From Phycisphaerae bacterium (GTDB taxonomy: Bacteria > Planctomycetota > Phycisphaerae > Phycisphaerales > UBA1924): a stretch of DNA of 64,000 nucleotides. Shown here in pieces: positions 27,852 through 35,560 of this stretch. The notes under the pieces were generated by a model, which was not told where the DNA came from, made no database searches, and saw nothing but the letters and a program-made list of their open reading frames with translations. The position numbers and the translations under genes are program-made. Each line of letters opens with the position of its first letter. Position 1 is the first letter of the stretch. The stretch lies in contig JAUIES010000001.1 in assembly GCA_030429705.1 (NCBI GenBank), positions 1,116,001 to 1,180,000 of the forward strand, written 5' to 3'.

Positions 27852-28445
27852 ATGTTTGCTCGTACAAAAACTACCGGTATCTTTGCCCTCTGCATTTTCA
27901 GTGCAGCAGCACAGGCTGGCACGATCACACTCAATGCGTCGATGAATATCGACAACTCGTTCGTTGCGTACATCAGTACTGACGCGTCACTCGCCGGTAC
28001 GCAGTTCCTCTCTGGTAACAGTTGGCCAACCACCTACAACGGCTCATTCGAATTCACCACGGCTGGCACCTATTACCTGCACATCTTCGCTCATGATGCT
28101 GGTCGCCCGGCCATGTTTATCGGCAATTTCTCGCTCTCCAGTACGGATGCGACATTCGCGAACGGCACCCAAAGTCTGTTGACCGACGCTTCGACCGGTG
28201 ATTGGTCCGCTGCTCTCGATGGGTTCGGTGGTGCCGATGTTGGTGTCGTTGACCTCGGTGCCAACGGCACGGCACCTTGGGGCAACTTCGTCGCACACGG
28301 CGACGCTCGGTTCATCTGGGCAACCGGTTCACCAACGCCACTCGATGCGTACTTCAGCACGACGATCACCGTCGTCCCCGCGCCAGCATCGGGTCTTGCG
28401 GCTTTGGGCGTGGTGGGCTGTGTAGGGAGACGCCGCAGAGCGTGA
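27852..28445 (+). CDS. Secreted PEP-CTERM-like protein
   Basis: A 197-residue exported protein. It has an N-terminal signal peptide (ending near AQA-G), a beta-rich mature part with TYYLHIFAHDAG, and a C-terminal tail VPAPASGLAALGVVGCV followed by GRRRRA. A VPxP start, hydrophobic helix and Arg cluster is the PEP-CTERM type of envelope-sorting signal, recognised by exosortase. No exosortase gene is in the window. GGGAGG lies 7 bases before the ATG. Function unknown. Confidence 0.75.
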   Translation: MFARTKTTGIFALCIFSAAAQAGTITLNASMNIDNSFVAYISTDASLAGTQFLSGNSWPTTYNGSFEFTTAGTYYLHIFAHDAGRPAMFIGNFSLSSTDATFANGTQSLLTDASTGDWSAALDGFGGADVGVVDLGANGTAPWGNFVAHGDARFIWATGSPTPLDAYFSTTITVVPAPASGLAALGVVGCVGRRRRA

Positions 28446-28497
28446 TTCCTTGTCGTTCTCGTGAACTGCAGCGGTTGAGGCCCAGTATGTCTGCAAT

Positions 28498-29529
28498 ATG
28501 ACTGCTTCGCTCGCACGCCGACTTGCTCGCCGCCTCGCTCGGGCGGCGATTGTTCTTTCATATGTGCTCGTCGCGTTTGTGTTGTTGTACAGCGCTGACG
28601 CATCGAGCAATCTCGGATTGATCAAGACCGCACTCTTGTGTTGTGCGCTCATGGGCATCACCCTTTTGCCGTATGCAGGGTTCGCAATGGCCTTTGTTGT
28701 TGTTGTTCTGCTCCTCTTGAAACGAAAGCTTTTTGTCCTTGCTTCACTTCCGCTGGTCGTCGTTTGTGTTTGGCCGTGGGCTGGCGGTTTGGTGCAGGTC
28801 TTCAAACCGACCGCGCCCAGCTCCCATTCGAGTGTTCTCATCTTGACGGCGAATCTCTTGAGTTCGTCGGACGCCGAATTGGAGTTGATCAAGCAGATTC
28901 AGCGCGAAAAGCCCGATGTGATTCTGCTTCAGGAAGTCAACGACATCTCGCTCTCAAGACTGGTCGATGCGCTCGGCGACGACTTTGTCTACACAGCTGT
29001 TCCTCGCAATGACAACTTCGGCCAGGCGGTGTTTTCGCGCCTGCCGATGACGCGGACTACTGAACCCGCCAAAAGCACGCTTCATCCGGCGGAGCATCCA
29101 CAACAACTCGTGTGGGTCCGGGCGTTCGGCAGAGAGATTGGGTTCTGGAACATTCACCTCGTCCCACCGGTTTCGAGATCGACCGTTCGCTTGCAGGCGA
29201 GAGCGTCGTCTCGACTCGGCGAACTCGTGCAGCAATCGTCATATCCGATCGTTGTCGCTGGCGACTTTAATAGCCCATGGGCCGGTCAACCGATGCAACC
29301 TCTGCGCGCCCTCGGCTACCGCGATGCGGTTCGTGACGGCCGGGGCTCGACATGGCCAAAGACTGGCGCTCTTCGAGTCTTGCCCGGTGTGCAGATCGAT
29401 CACATTGCGGTACCAAGAGCATTTTCGGTCATTGAATCCTGGATTGGATCATCGATCGGATCTGACCATGCTCCAGTGTTCGCTCGGATCCGACTGATGC
29501 AGGATTCGTCGACCGAAGAACCTGATTAA
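28498..29529 (+). CDS. Membrane-anchored endonuclease/exonuclease/phosphatase-family protein
   Basis: A 343-residue protein with three predicted membrane helices in the first 100 residues and an EEP domain behind them: LTANLLSS, VILLQEVND (catalytic Glu), FWNIHLVPP, VVAGDFNSPW and the terminal SDHAPVFARI (Asp-His). EEP enzymes cut phosphodiester bonds in nucleic acids, inositol phosphates or sphingomyelin; an outward-facing EEP domain behind such helices is also seen in the YdfG/CreA-like 'EEP superfamily membrane protein' group. Substrate unknown. A terminator follows at 29576. Confidence 0.82.
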   Translation: MTASLARRLARRLARAAIVLSYVLVAFVLLYSADASSNLGLIKTALLCCALMGITLLPYAGFAMAFVVVVLLLLKRKLFVLASLPLVVVCVWPWAGGLVQVFKPTAPSSHSSVLILTANLLSSSDAELELIKQIQREKPDVILLQEVNDISLSRLVDALGDDFVYTAVPRNDNFGQAVFSRLPMTRTTEPAKSTLHPAEHPQQLVWVRAFGREIGFWNIHLVPPVSRSTVRLQARASSRLGELVQQSSYPIVVAGDFNSPWAGQPMQPLRALGYRDAVRDGRGSTWPKTGALRVLPGVQIDHIAVPRAFSVIESWIGSSIGSDHAPVFARIRLMQDSSTEEPD

Positions 29530-29575
29530 TCATTTTTGAGATCTTCAAGCCGTCGCTATGGCCAATATTAACCAC

Positions 29576-29601
29576 AGCGGGCCTTGTGTGGCCTGCTTTT
29601 T
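29576..29601 (+). terminator. Intrinsic terminator after the EEP-family gene
   Basis: AGCGGGCC at 29576-29583 pairs with GGCCTGCT at 29590-29597 (one G-T pair) around TTGTGT, followed by a T-run to 29601. It lies 47 bases after the stop codon of the EEP gene. Confidence 0.85.
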
Positions 29602-30200
29602 GCCTTCAAGTATGCCACATCTTCTGTTCTCATCAATACTTATGCTTTTCCAGAACCGGTCAGAAACGGGCTGCGTATCGACTTACGCTTGCCGGGAAGC
29701 AGGCACAACCGAGCAGAAGCACAAAGGTGCAGCGTGTTCGGATGACATCGGACGGATCCGTGCGGTGTTCAAAAAGGGCTTTCAGCCCATGTTTCGAGGG
29801 GTTTTGAGATTACATTGCAGCCCGCGGGCTGCTGGAAGAGTTTTTGGTTGTGTGCCGCGCGAGAGTGCTGCGCATGGGTTTGACAGGTCGCGACTCGATG
29901 CCGGGTGGGTAGGACCCCCAGCACACCGACGACCTGAGAGATCACTTGGCCTGTTCCTGAAGGGGTGAACAGGCTGGGTCGGAGAGAGGGACTCGCCCTT
30001 TCGAGGGCGGCGTGGGCCGCGTGTGTGAACAGCCGCGGCCCGCATTTGAGACTTGTGGTCTCCTTTCTTCCCACGCCGAGCCGGGCGATGCATGCCCATC
30101 CGCATCGCCCGGCCTCATTTTTGTCACAACTGGCGCGGCGCTCGATTTCATGCCGGTCCGACTCGCTTCTGCTGGCCAAGGGTCGAAGTATTCGCCGATC
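29602..30200 (+). promoter_or_regulatory. nhaA leader region with structured RNA
   Basis: No gene is supported here. Two hairpins open the region: GGGCT/AGCCC at 29776-29788 and a perfect 16-bp palindrome at 29817-29832. From 29950 a compact set of stems follows: CCTGTTC/GAACAGG (29950-29956 with 29967-29973); CGCCCT-TTCG-AGGGCG (29994-30009); a multi-branch unit closed by GGCGT(GGG)/(CCC)ACGCC (30009-30016 with 30070-30077) holding GGGCCGCG/CGCGGCCC (30014-30021 with 30034-30041) and GAGAC/GTCTC (30048-30052 with 30058-30062). The GGG at 30014-30016 is shared by two pairings. A terminator follows. This looks like a cis-regulatory RNA controlling nhaA. Confidence 0.65.
30080..30122 (+). terminator. 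Intrinsic terminator in the nhaA leader (attenuator)
   Basis: A perfect 12-bp stem, GCCGGGCGATGC at 30080-30091 with 30102-30113, loop of 10 bases, followed by CTCATTTTT to 30122. It lies 78 bases upstream of the chosen nhaA start and directly after the multi-branch structure, so it would stop transcription before nhaA unless the upstream RNA changes fold. Confidence 0.85.
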
Positions 30201-31571
30201 ATGGCAGGACCAAAGTACATCCCGAGCCCGTCGGACACCCTCGACCGAAACCGCGCTGATCGTCTGATCGCGCCATTCGCGCGATTCATGCGCTTCGAAG
30301 CCTCAGGTGGCATCGCGCTCATCTTCATGGCAGCGATTGCCTTGCTCTGGGCGAACAGCTCGTGGGCGGATGGGTATTTCAAACTCTTCCTCGATACGAA
30401 AGTCACGGTCGGATTCGGCGACTGGGCGCTCTCAAAAGCGTTGATTCTCTGGATCAACGACCTGTTGATGGCGTTGTTCTTTCTGCTGGTCGGGCTTGAA
30501 ATCAAACGCGAGGTGTTGCGAGGCGAACTGAACTCGCCTCGCAAAGCAGCACTGCCGATTGCTGCCGCCATTGGTGGTATGGCGATCCCCGGTCTGGTCT
30601 ACGCAGCCATCAACTGGGGCGAGCCCACGCTGCGCGGGTGGGGTGTGCCTATGGCAACGGACATCGCTTTTGCGCTCGGAGTGCTTGCATTGGCAGGTAA
30701 ACGCGTGCCGACCTCGCTCGCTGTTTTTCTGACGACGCTTGCCATTGTCGACGACCTCGGTGCACTTGTTATCATCGCGGTTTTTTATACCGAGCAGATC
30801 GGGTTGGCATATCTCGGTTACGCTGGCATTGGTGTCGCTGCTCTGGTACTGCTCAATGTACTCGGCTTTCGACGGCCGCTGCTCTATCTGCTCATCGGTA
30901 TCGTGGTGTGGTACTTCGTGCTCAAGAGCGGCGTGCACGCAACGATCGCCGGTGTCGTTGTAGCAATGACCATCCCCGCGAGTTCGCGCGTCGATCAACA
31001 TCGATACACAGCATTCGTGCGCGACAAGATCGACCGATTTGCCAGCGGCATCGAAGACCTCGGTCCAAACGCCACAACAAGCGAACAACAAACCGCTGTC
31101 TTCGCGATCGAGAAGGCGGGCAAGGAAGTCGAGACACCGCTTCGGCGACTCGAGTCGGCACTTCTCCCCTGGTGTGCGTATGCAGTCTTGCCAGTCTTTG
31201 CGCTTGCGAATGCTGGCGTCGCGATCGAAGTTGGAGGCGGTGAATCCGGCGGGTTGCCCATGCGCGTGTTACTTGGCGTGGCTGCGGGCCTATTGATCGG
31301 AAAGCCCGTTGGCGTGTTCCTTGCGTCCTGGATCTGTGTCAAGACCGGTCTTGGTGTGTTGCCCGCGGGCATGCGTTGGTCACATGTTCATGCTGCCGGG
31401 TGGCTCGCAGGCATCGGGTTCACGATGGCATTGTTCATTGCCAACCTCGGCTTTGCTGGCAACGCTCAGGCTCTGGATGCAGCCAAGATCGGGATCATCG
31501 GCCCATCAGTTTTGGCCGGTGTCGTCGGCTGGAGCCTGTTGATGCTGACCCCCACAAAGAAACCAGACTGA
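30201..31571 (+). CDS. nhaA: Na+/H+ antiporter NhaA
   Basis: A 456-residue polytopic inner-membrane antiporter that exchanges sodium or lithium for protons. It has the NhaA signatures FMRFEASGGIALI, FFLLVGLEIKREVLRGEL, VPMATDIAFALGVLAL (ion-site Asp) and LAIVDDLGALVIIAVFY (the adjacent Asp pair that binds the cation), and the C-terminal GKPVGVFLASW and HAAGWLAGIGFTMALFIANLGF. The ATG at 30201 is chosen; an in-frame ATG at 30150 and an open frame from 30012 run into the leader RNA. No start has a clear ribosome site. A loop of about 50 charged residues between helices is longer than in the E. coli protein. Confidence 0.95.
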   Translation: MAGPKYIPSPSDTLDRNRADRLIAPFARFMRFEASGGIALIFMAAIALLWANSSWADGYFKLFLDTKVTVGFGDWALSKALILWINDLLMALFFLLVGLEIKREVLRGELNSPRKAALPIAAAIGGMAIPGLVYAAINWGEPTLRGWGVPMATDIAFALGVLALAGKRVPTSLAVFLTTLAIVDDLGALVIIAVFYTEQIGLAYLGYAGIGVAALVLLNVLGFRRPLLYLLIGIVVWYFVLKSGVHATIAGVVVAMTIPASSRVDQHRYTAFVRDKIDRFASGIEDLGPNATTSEQQTAVFAIEKAGKEVETPLRRLESALLPWCAYAVLPVFALANAGVAIEVGGGESGGLPMRVLLGVAAGLLIGKPVGVFLASWICVKTGLGVLPAGMRWSHVHAAGWLAGIGFTMALFIANLGFAGNAQALDAAKIGIIGPSVLAGVVGWSLLMLTPTKKPD

Positions 31572-31620
31572 CGCACCAGCACACACACGATATCGCCCGT
31601 CAGCGAGATAGACTCTCCTG

Positions 31621-32550
31621 ATGAACAACGAACTGGTGTTTCTTCAGGGTGAACTTGTGCCGCGCTCCAATGCTCGGGTGTCCGCGTTTGATGCCGGTCT
31701 CCTTCACAGCGTCGGACTGTTCGAGACCATGCTCGCGCTCGATGGCGATCGGGCACAGCCAGAAGCGGTTCGCGTGTTTCGACTCGAAGAACACCTCGAT
31801 CGACTCACCGCATCCGCAGCCGAACTCGGGCTCAGTACAGACATGCGAACCGGCCCGCTCGCGGACGCAATCCGTCTCGTTGTCTCGCGCTCGAGACTTG
31901 CGCGAGCACGCGTGCGCCTCACGGTCACCGGTGGCGATCTGAACATGCTCGAATCGGGCGGTCGAAGCAATCACACGCCAACCATCCTCGTCAGCGCCCA
32001 AGCAGCCACCGCGTACCCGCCTGAGATGTTCGAGAACGGTGTCCTTGTCACGCTTGGTGATGCCAGACTGAACCCGCTCGATCCGATGGCTGGTCATAAA
32101 ACACTGAACTACTGGATGAGACTTCGCGAGTTGCAGCAGGCAGCGAGCAAGGGGGCGGGGGAGTCAATCCTGCTTCAAGTCACGAACCACATTGCTTCAG
32201 GCTGTGTCAGCAATCTTTTTGCAGTGCGTGACGGCGATCTGCTCACGCCGATCGCCCGAGGCGAAGAAGAACAAGGCGGTGTGCCGAGCCCCGTCCTGCC
32301 GGGCGTCACGCGCGGCGCGATCATTGATCTCGCGGCTGCGCAGAACATGAAGACGAAACGACAGATGCTCACGATCGACGATGTCCTTGATGCGGACGAG
32401 CTCTTTCTGACAAACTCAAGTTGGGGCGTGCTTCCGGTGGTTCAGGTCGAACAGGAATCAATCGGCACCGGCTCACCTGGTGAGGTCACGACATTGCTTC
32501 GATCTGCACTGACGGATGCCATCAACACGTGCACGAGTGATGCTGACTAG
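31621..32550 (+). CDS. Class IV aminotransferase (branched-chain aminotransferase / aminodeoxychorismate lyase family)
   Basis: A 309-residue fold-type IV PLP enzyme. Visible are FDAGLLHSVGLFETM near the N-terminus, VRLTVTGGD, the PLP-lysine segment MAGHKTLNYWM, CVSNLFAVRDGDLLTP and FLTNSSWGVLPV. The same family covers branched-chain aminotransferase (IlvE), D-amino-acid aminotransferase and 4-amino-4-deoxychorismate lyase (PabC); the sequence alone does not decide. It converges on the ExbD gene with a 4-base overlap. Confidence 0.83.
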   Translation: MNNELVFLQGELVPRSNARVSAFDAGLLHSVGLFETMLALDGDRAQPEAVRVFRLEEHLDRLTASAAELGLSTDMRTGPLADAIRLVVSRSRLARARVRLTVTGGDLNMLESGGRSNHTPTILVSAQAATAYPPEMFENGVLVTLGDARLNPLDPMAGHKTLNYWMRLRELQQAASKGAGESILLQVTNHIASGCVSNLFAVRDGDLLTPIARGEEEQGGVPSPVLPGVTRGAIIDLAAAQNMKTKRQMLTIDDVLDADELFLTNSSWGVLPVVQVEQESIGTGSPGEVTTLLRSALTDAINTCTSDAD

Positions 32551-32990
32551 CGCAGCGCGACTCGATCAAACCCGGCAGCGGTCAGCACATCGTGAGCGCG
32601 TACAACCGCTTCATACGAAACGCCGCTGCGGGCTTCGATCGTCACACGCGTCTGTTCAATCGCGGACCCGAGTGATCGTGCGGCTTCGGATGCTTGACGC
32701 GCCAGCTCGTCAAATGGTCCAGCTTCCTGACCAAAGCCTGAGAAACGCAACTCGCCTCGAACCATGGTCACCGTCACAAGAAGATCGGCTGGCCCGAGTT
32801 GGAAGGAAGCGTTGGGCTGATCCTTCTTCGCCAATCCAATACGCAGCAGCCACTCCGGCCCGACGAGAGCGGTACTCGCCATGAAGAAGATCAGAATGAC
32901 CATGACGACATCCACCATCGGTGTCATGTTCGGTCCGAAATGCAACTGCCAGCCGCGCAAGGCGCCGCGGCGTCGAAATGGCGCGCTCAT
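32547..32990 (-). CDS. ExbD/TolR-type protein, second of the pair
   Basis: A 147-residue ExbD-like protein with one membrane helix containing MTPMVDVVMVILIFFMAST and a periplasmic domain (DLLVTVTMVRGELRFSG ... IEARSGVSYEAVVRAHDVL). The start at 32990 overlaps the stop of the upstream exbD by ATGA, which fixes it. With the preceding exbD and exbB it would form a proton-driven motor complex with two different ExbD-like subunits. Confidence 0.85.
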   Translation of the reverse strand: MSAPFRRRGALRGWQLHFGPNMTPMVDVVMVILIFFMASTALVGPEWLLRIGLAKKDQPNASFQLGPADLLVTVTMVRGELRFSGFGQEAGPFDELARQASEAARSLGSAIEQTRVTIEARSGVSYEAVVRAHDVLTAAGFDRVALR

Positions 32991-33394
32991 GGCTGACGCT
33001 CCGTCACCAGTTCGAGATTCGTGATGTTGGCACGACGACATGCATCCAATATGGGGCGGATGGTGTCGAATGGCAACGATCGGTCGCCGCGCAGCCGAAC
33101 GCGCCGACCAGAGCGCACAGCAAGAGCGTCCGCCAACTCTTCAATCTCAAGTCGTCGGCCATCAAGACGAACCGTGCCATCTTGCTCGACGCTGATAAAC
33201 GATGGATCTGCCCGTTCCGGAACTTCCGCACCGACTGCCGACGCTGGCAGCCGAACCTCACCTCTTCGTTCGAGCACGAGCTTTCCAACGATGAGATAGA
33301 AGACCATCAAACACATGATGACATCGATCATCGGCGTCACATTGACATGCGCAACGGGGTCTGCCCTGGTGAGTCCAGCAGATCGGCGTTTCAC
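32987..33394 (-). CDS. ExbD/TolR-type protein, first of the pair
   Basis: A 135-residue ExbD-like protein with VNVTPMIDVIMCLMVFYLIVG in its membrane helix, including the proton-carrying Asp, and a periplasmic domain with FISVEQDGTVRLDGRR and VRLRGDRSLPFDTIRPIL. Start is GTG at 33394, overlapping the exbB stop. It is coupled to both neighbours by 4-base overlaps, so one operon is almost certain. Confidence 0.88.
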   Translation of the reverse strand: MKRRSAGLTRADPVAHVNVTPMIDVIMCLMVFYLIVGKLVLERRGEVRLPASAVGAEVPERADPSFISVEQDGTVRLDGRRLEIEELADALAVRSGRRVRLRGDRSLPFDTIRPILDACRRANITNLELVTERQP

Positions 33395-34218
33395 AGCGTG
33401 TCTCCGCTGTCCTTGCTGTCATGCTCACCCGAATCTTCCGGGCCGTCATACTCACCCGAGATATCTGACTGCTCGTTCTTGTCATCAGATGAAGACGAAC
33501 CGTCTTTTTTGCTCGCTGCGAGTTTGGCTTCTTTTTCTTTGCGCGCAATCTTGATGGTTCGGTCGGTCGCTAGCGATGCGTCCGCCATGGCATCGGTACA
33601 AATGCGGTCGGCAACGCCGCGGTACACACCAAAAACCAACAGACACGGCACCGCAAGGAGCAATCCGAGCAGCGTATGGAAGAGTGCTTTCGAAATCCCG
33701 AGCGACAGATCGGTCGGACCCGCCTGCCCGCCTGTTTCGCCGAGCGAAGTAAACGCCAGAATCATGCCCCAGACAGTCCCTGCGAGTCCGACCAGTGGCC
33801 CGAGGTTGCCGATGATGTTCAATAGTTCGATCCGCCGAAACCAACGGGCGCTTTCCATGCTGGCTTCAAACTCGGCAGCTTCACGCATGGCGCGTTCGCC
33901 GAGCGGGCGATTGTCGATTGCGGTCTTCACGACGCGCGAGACAAACGCCCGGTCACCGGCGACAACTTTCTTGACCTCGCTGAGTTTGCCCGTTTTGAAT
34001 GCCCGATTGAGCGCTTTCGTCCGCGATCGGGGCTGAATAACACCCTGGCGTACATCCAGCATGACGCGCACAATCCACGCGACAGCAACGAGCGATCCGA
34101 TCAAGAGTACGATCGTGAATGCATCAAATGACTGGCGGAATAACGGCCAGAGGTTGAGTTGTTGCGTTATGCCCTGCCCGAGTGTTGACCCGAGCCCTTC
34201 GATCAGCGTTCCTTGCAT
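33391..34218 (-). CDS. ExbB/TolQ/MotA-type proton channel protein
   Basis: A 275-residue protein with three membrane helices: one near residues 33-54 and two around 135-160 and 175-200. The conserved ExbB/TolQ region is LLNIIGNLGPLVGLAGTVWGMILAF, followed by GISKALFHTLLGLLLAVPCLL. The N-terminal cytoplasmic domain holds a leucine-rich stretch (KALNRAFKTGKLSEVKKVV). The C-terminal 45 residues are a very acidic, Ser/Asp/Glu-rich tail that is not part of the family core. First gene of the exbB-exbD-exbD operon. Confidence 0.92.
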   Translation of the reverse strand: MQGTLIEGLGSTLGQGITQQLNLWPLFRQSFDAFTIVLLIGSLVAVAWIVRVMLDVRQGVIQPRSRTKALNRAFKTGKLSEVKKVVAGDRAFVSRVVKTAIDNRPLGERAMREAAEFEASMESARWFRRIELLNIIGNLGPLVGLAGTVWGMILAFTSLGETGGQAGPTDLSLGISKALFHTLLGLLLAVPCLLVFGVYRGVADRICTDAMADASLATDRTIKIARKEKEAKLAASKKDGSSSSDDKNEQSDISGEYDGPEDSGEHDSKDSGDTL

Positions 34219-34227
34219 AGCCCGATC

Positions 34228-34899
34228 TTACAACTCTTGATCAAGGTCCGCTTGCTCGATTGGACGATTGATCTGGTTCGACTCATTGAACCAGCCGTAC
34301 AGGTCTGCCCATTGTGCTCGTTCGCTTGAAAACGGGTAGTGGGGCGAGTCTGGCGAAACCGGCTCGCCCGTCACCGGACATGGCCGAGTCATGTCTCTGG
34401 AGGTCGTGAACGGCAACGGGCGGTCTGTCCATTCGTCAGGAATGTCGAGCGTGACATCCCGCTCAGTTTCACCGGCATGTTCCATGTGAATCCGCAGTGC
34501 CGGCTGCTCGATCAACTGCTCGATCCGATCGGCCCACTCGATCAAGACGATGGTGTCGTTGGTTGCGAGATGATCCCAGCCGAGGAGCGCCAGTTCTTCG
34601 TCATCGTCGCCATGCAGTCTGTACGCATCGATATGGACGATGCGTACGGAACTGCCCTGATACTCGTTGGCGAGGACGAAGGTCGGGCTTGAAACCCGGG
34701 CCGGATTGACTCCAAGAGCCGAAACGAGCGCTCGTATGAGCGTGGTTTTTCCTGCACCAAGATCCCCTTCGAGCAGCACGATATCACCGGGCTTGAGCAC
34801 GCCTGCGAGCGCCTCGGCCAGGGCGTGCGTCTGATCGACGTGCGTTGAGAGAAATGTAAACACCGCCATGGCGTATTGTTGCACGGTTGAGGGCTTCAT
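34228..34899 (-). CDS. tsaE: tRNA threonylcarbamoyladenosine biosynthesis ATPase TsaE with YacG-like tail
   Basis: The first 155 residues are TsaE, the ATPase that helps make t6A37 in ANN-decoding tRNAs: GDLGAGKTTLIRALVSAL (P-loop), SSPTFVLANEY, HIDAYRL and IEWADRI. The 223-residue protein is about 65 residues longer than usual. Residues 172-212 (RPCPVTGEPV ... PHYPFSSERAQWADLYGW) align with YacG, a small zinc protein (CPxCGKPV ... PFCSERCxxxDLGxW), but of the four zinc Cys only C174 remains; positions 177, 191 and 195 are Thr, Ser and Ala. It diverges from gmk 39 bases away. Confidence 0.85.
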   Translation of the reverse strand: MKPSTVQQYAMAVFTFLSTHVDQTHALAEALAGVLKPGDIVLLEGDLGAGKTTLIRALVSALGVNPARVSSPTFVLANEYQGSSVRIVHIDAYRLHGDDDEELALLGWDHLATNDTIVLIEWADRIEQLIEQPALRIHMEHAGETERDVTLDIPDEWTDRPLPFTTSRDMTRPCPVTGEPVSPDSPHYPFSSERAQWADLYGWFNESNQINRPIEQADLDQEL

Positions 34900-34938
34900 G
34901 ATGCCTGAAATTGTGCAGCGCGTGCCTACGCTGTCCGC

Positions 34939-35544
34939 ATGAACCGGCGGCTTCCAACTGACACCGACGATGGCATGCTCCTGATTATCTCAGGCCCGAG
35001 CGGGGTCGGGAAGACCACCATCACGCGTGGTGTCGAACGCGGCATCGCCGACTCTGTTTTCAGTGTGTCGGCGACCACGCGTCCAAAAACCGCGTCCGAT
35101 GTCGAAGGCGTGGACTATCACTTCGTCGATGATGCCGAGTTCTGCCACATGATCGAAAACGACGCGTTCCTTGAATGGGCCGAGGTTTTTGACCGCAAGT
35201 ACGGCACGCCTCGCAAGTGGGTTCGCGAGCAACTCAGCCGCGGACGGCTCGTGATTCTGGAGATTGATGTCGAAGGGGCCAAACAGGTCAAAGCCAGAAT
35301 GCCTGAGGCATTTGCGGTGTTCGTTTTGCCCCCAACCGAGCAGGAGTTGCTCGATCGGCTGCATAAACGCAAACGCGAGCCGGAAGAGCAGATTTTGAAG
35401 CGATTCGCCGAAGCCAAGCGAGAAATCGCCGAGGCTCAAGCGTCAGGTGCATATGACGCGTTCATCGTGAATGACGATCTGGATCGCGCGACAGCCGACG
35501 CGCTGCGGCTTGTCACCGAGCAACGGGCAGCCGGGCGGGCATAA
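34939..35544 (+). CDS. gmk: Guanylate kinase
   Basis: GMP + ATP to GDP + ADP in nucleotide synthesis. The 201-residue protein has the P-loop LIISGPSGVGKTTI, the GMP-binding segment SVSATTRPKTASDVEGVDYHFVD, FLEWAEVFDRKYGTPRKWV, EIDVEGAKQVKARMP and the C-terminal EAKREIAEAQ lid region. It shares a compact gmk-aroC arrangement, with aroC starting 16 bases after the stop. Confidence 0.95.
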   Translation: MNRRLPTDTDDGMLLIISGPSGVGKTTITRGVERGIADSVFSVSATTRPKTASDVEGVDYHFVDDAEFCHMIENDAFLEWAEVFDRKYGTPRKWVREQLSRGRLVILEIDVEGAKQVKARMPEAFAVFVLPPTEQELLDRLHKRKREPEEQILKRFAEAKREIAEAQASGAYDAFIVNDDLDRATADALRLVTEQRAAGRA

Positions 35545-35560
35545 CGGCTACGCTTGTGGC

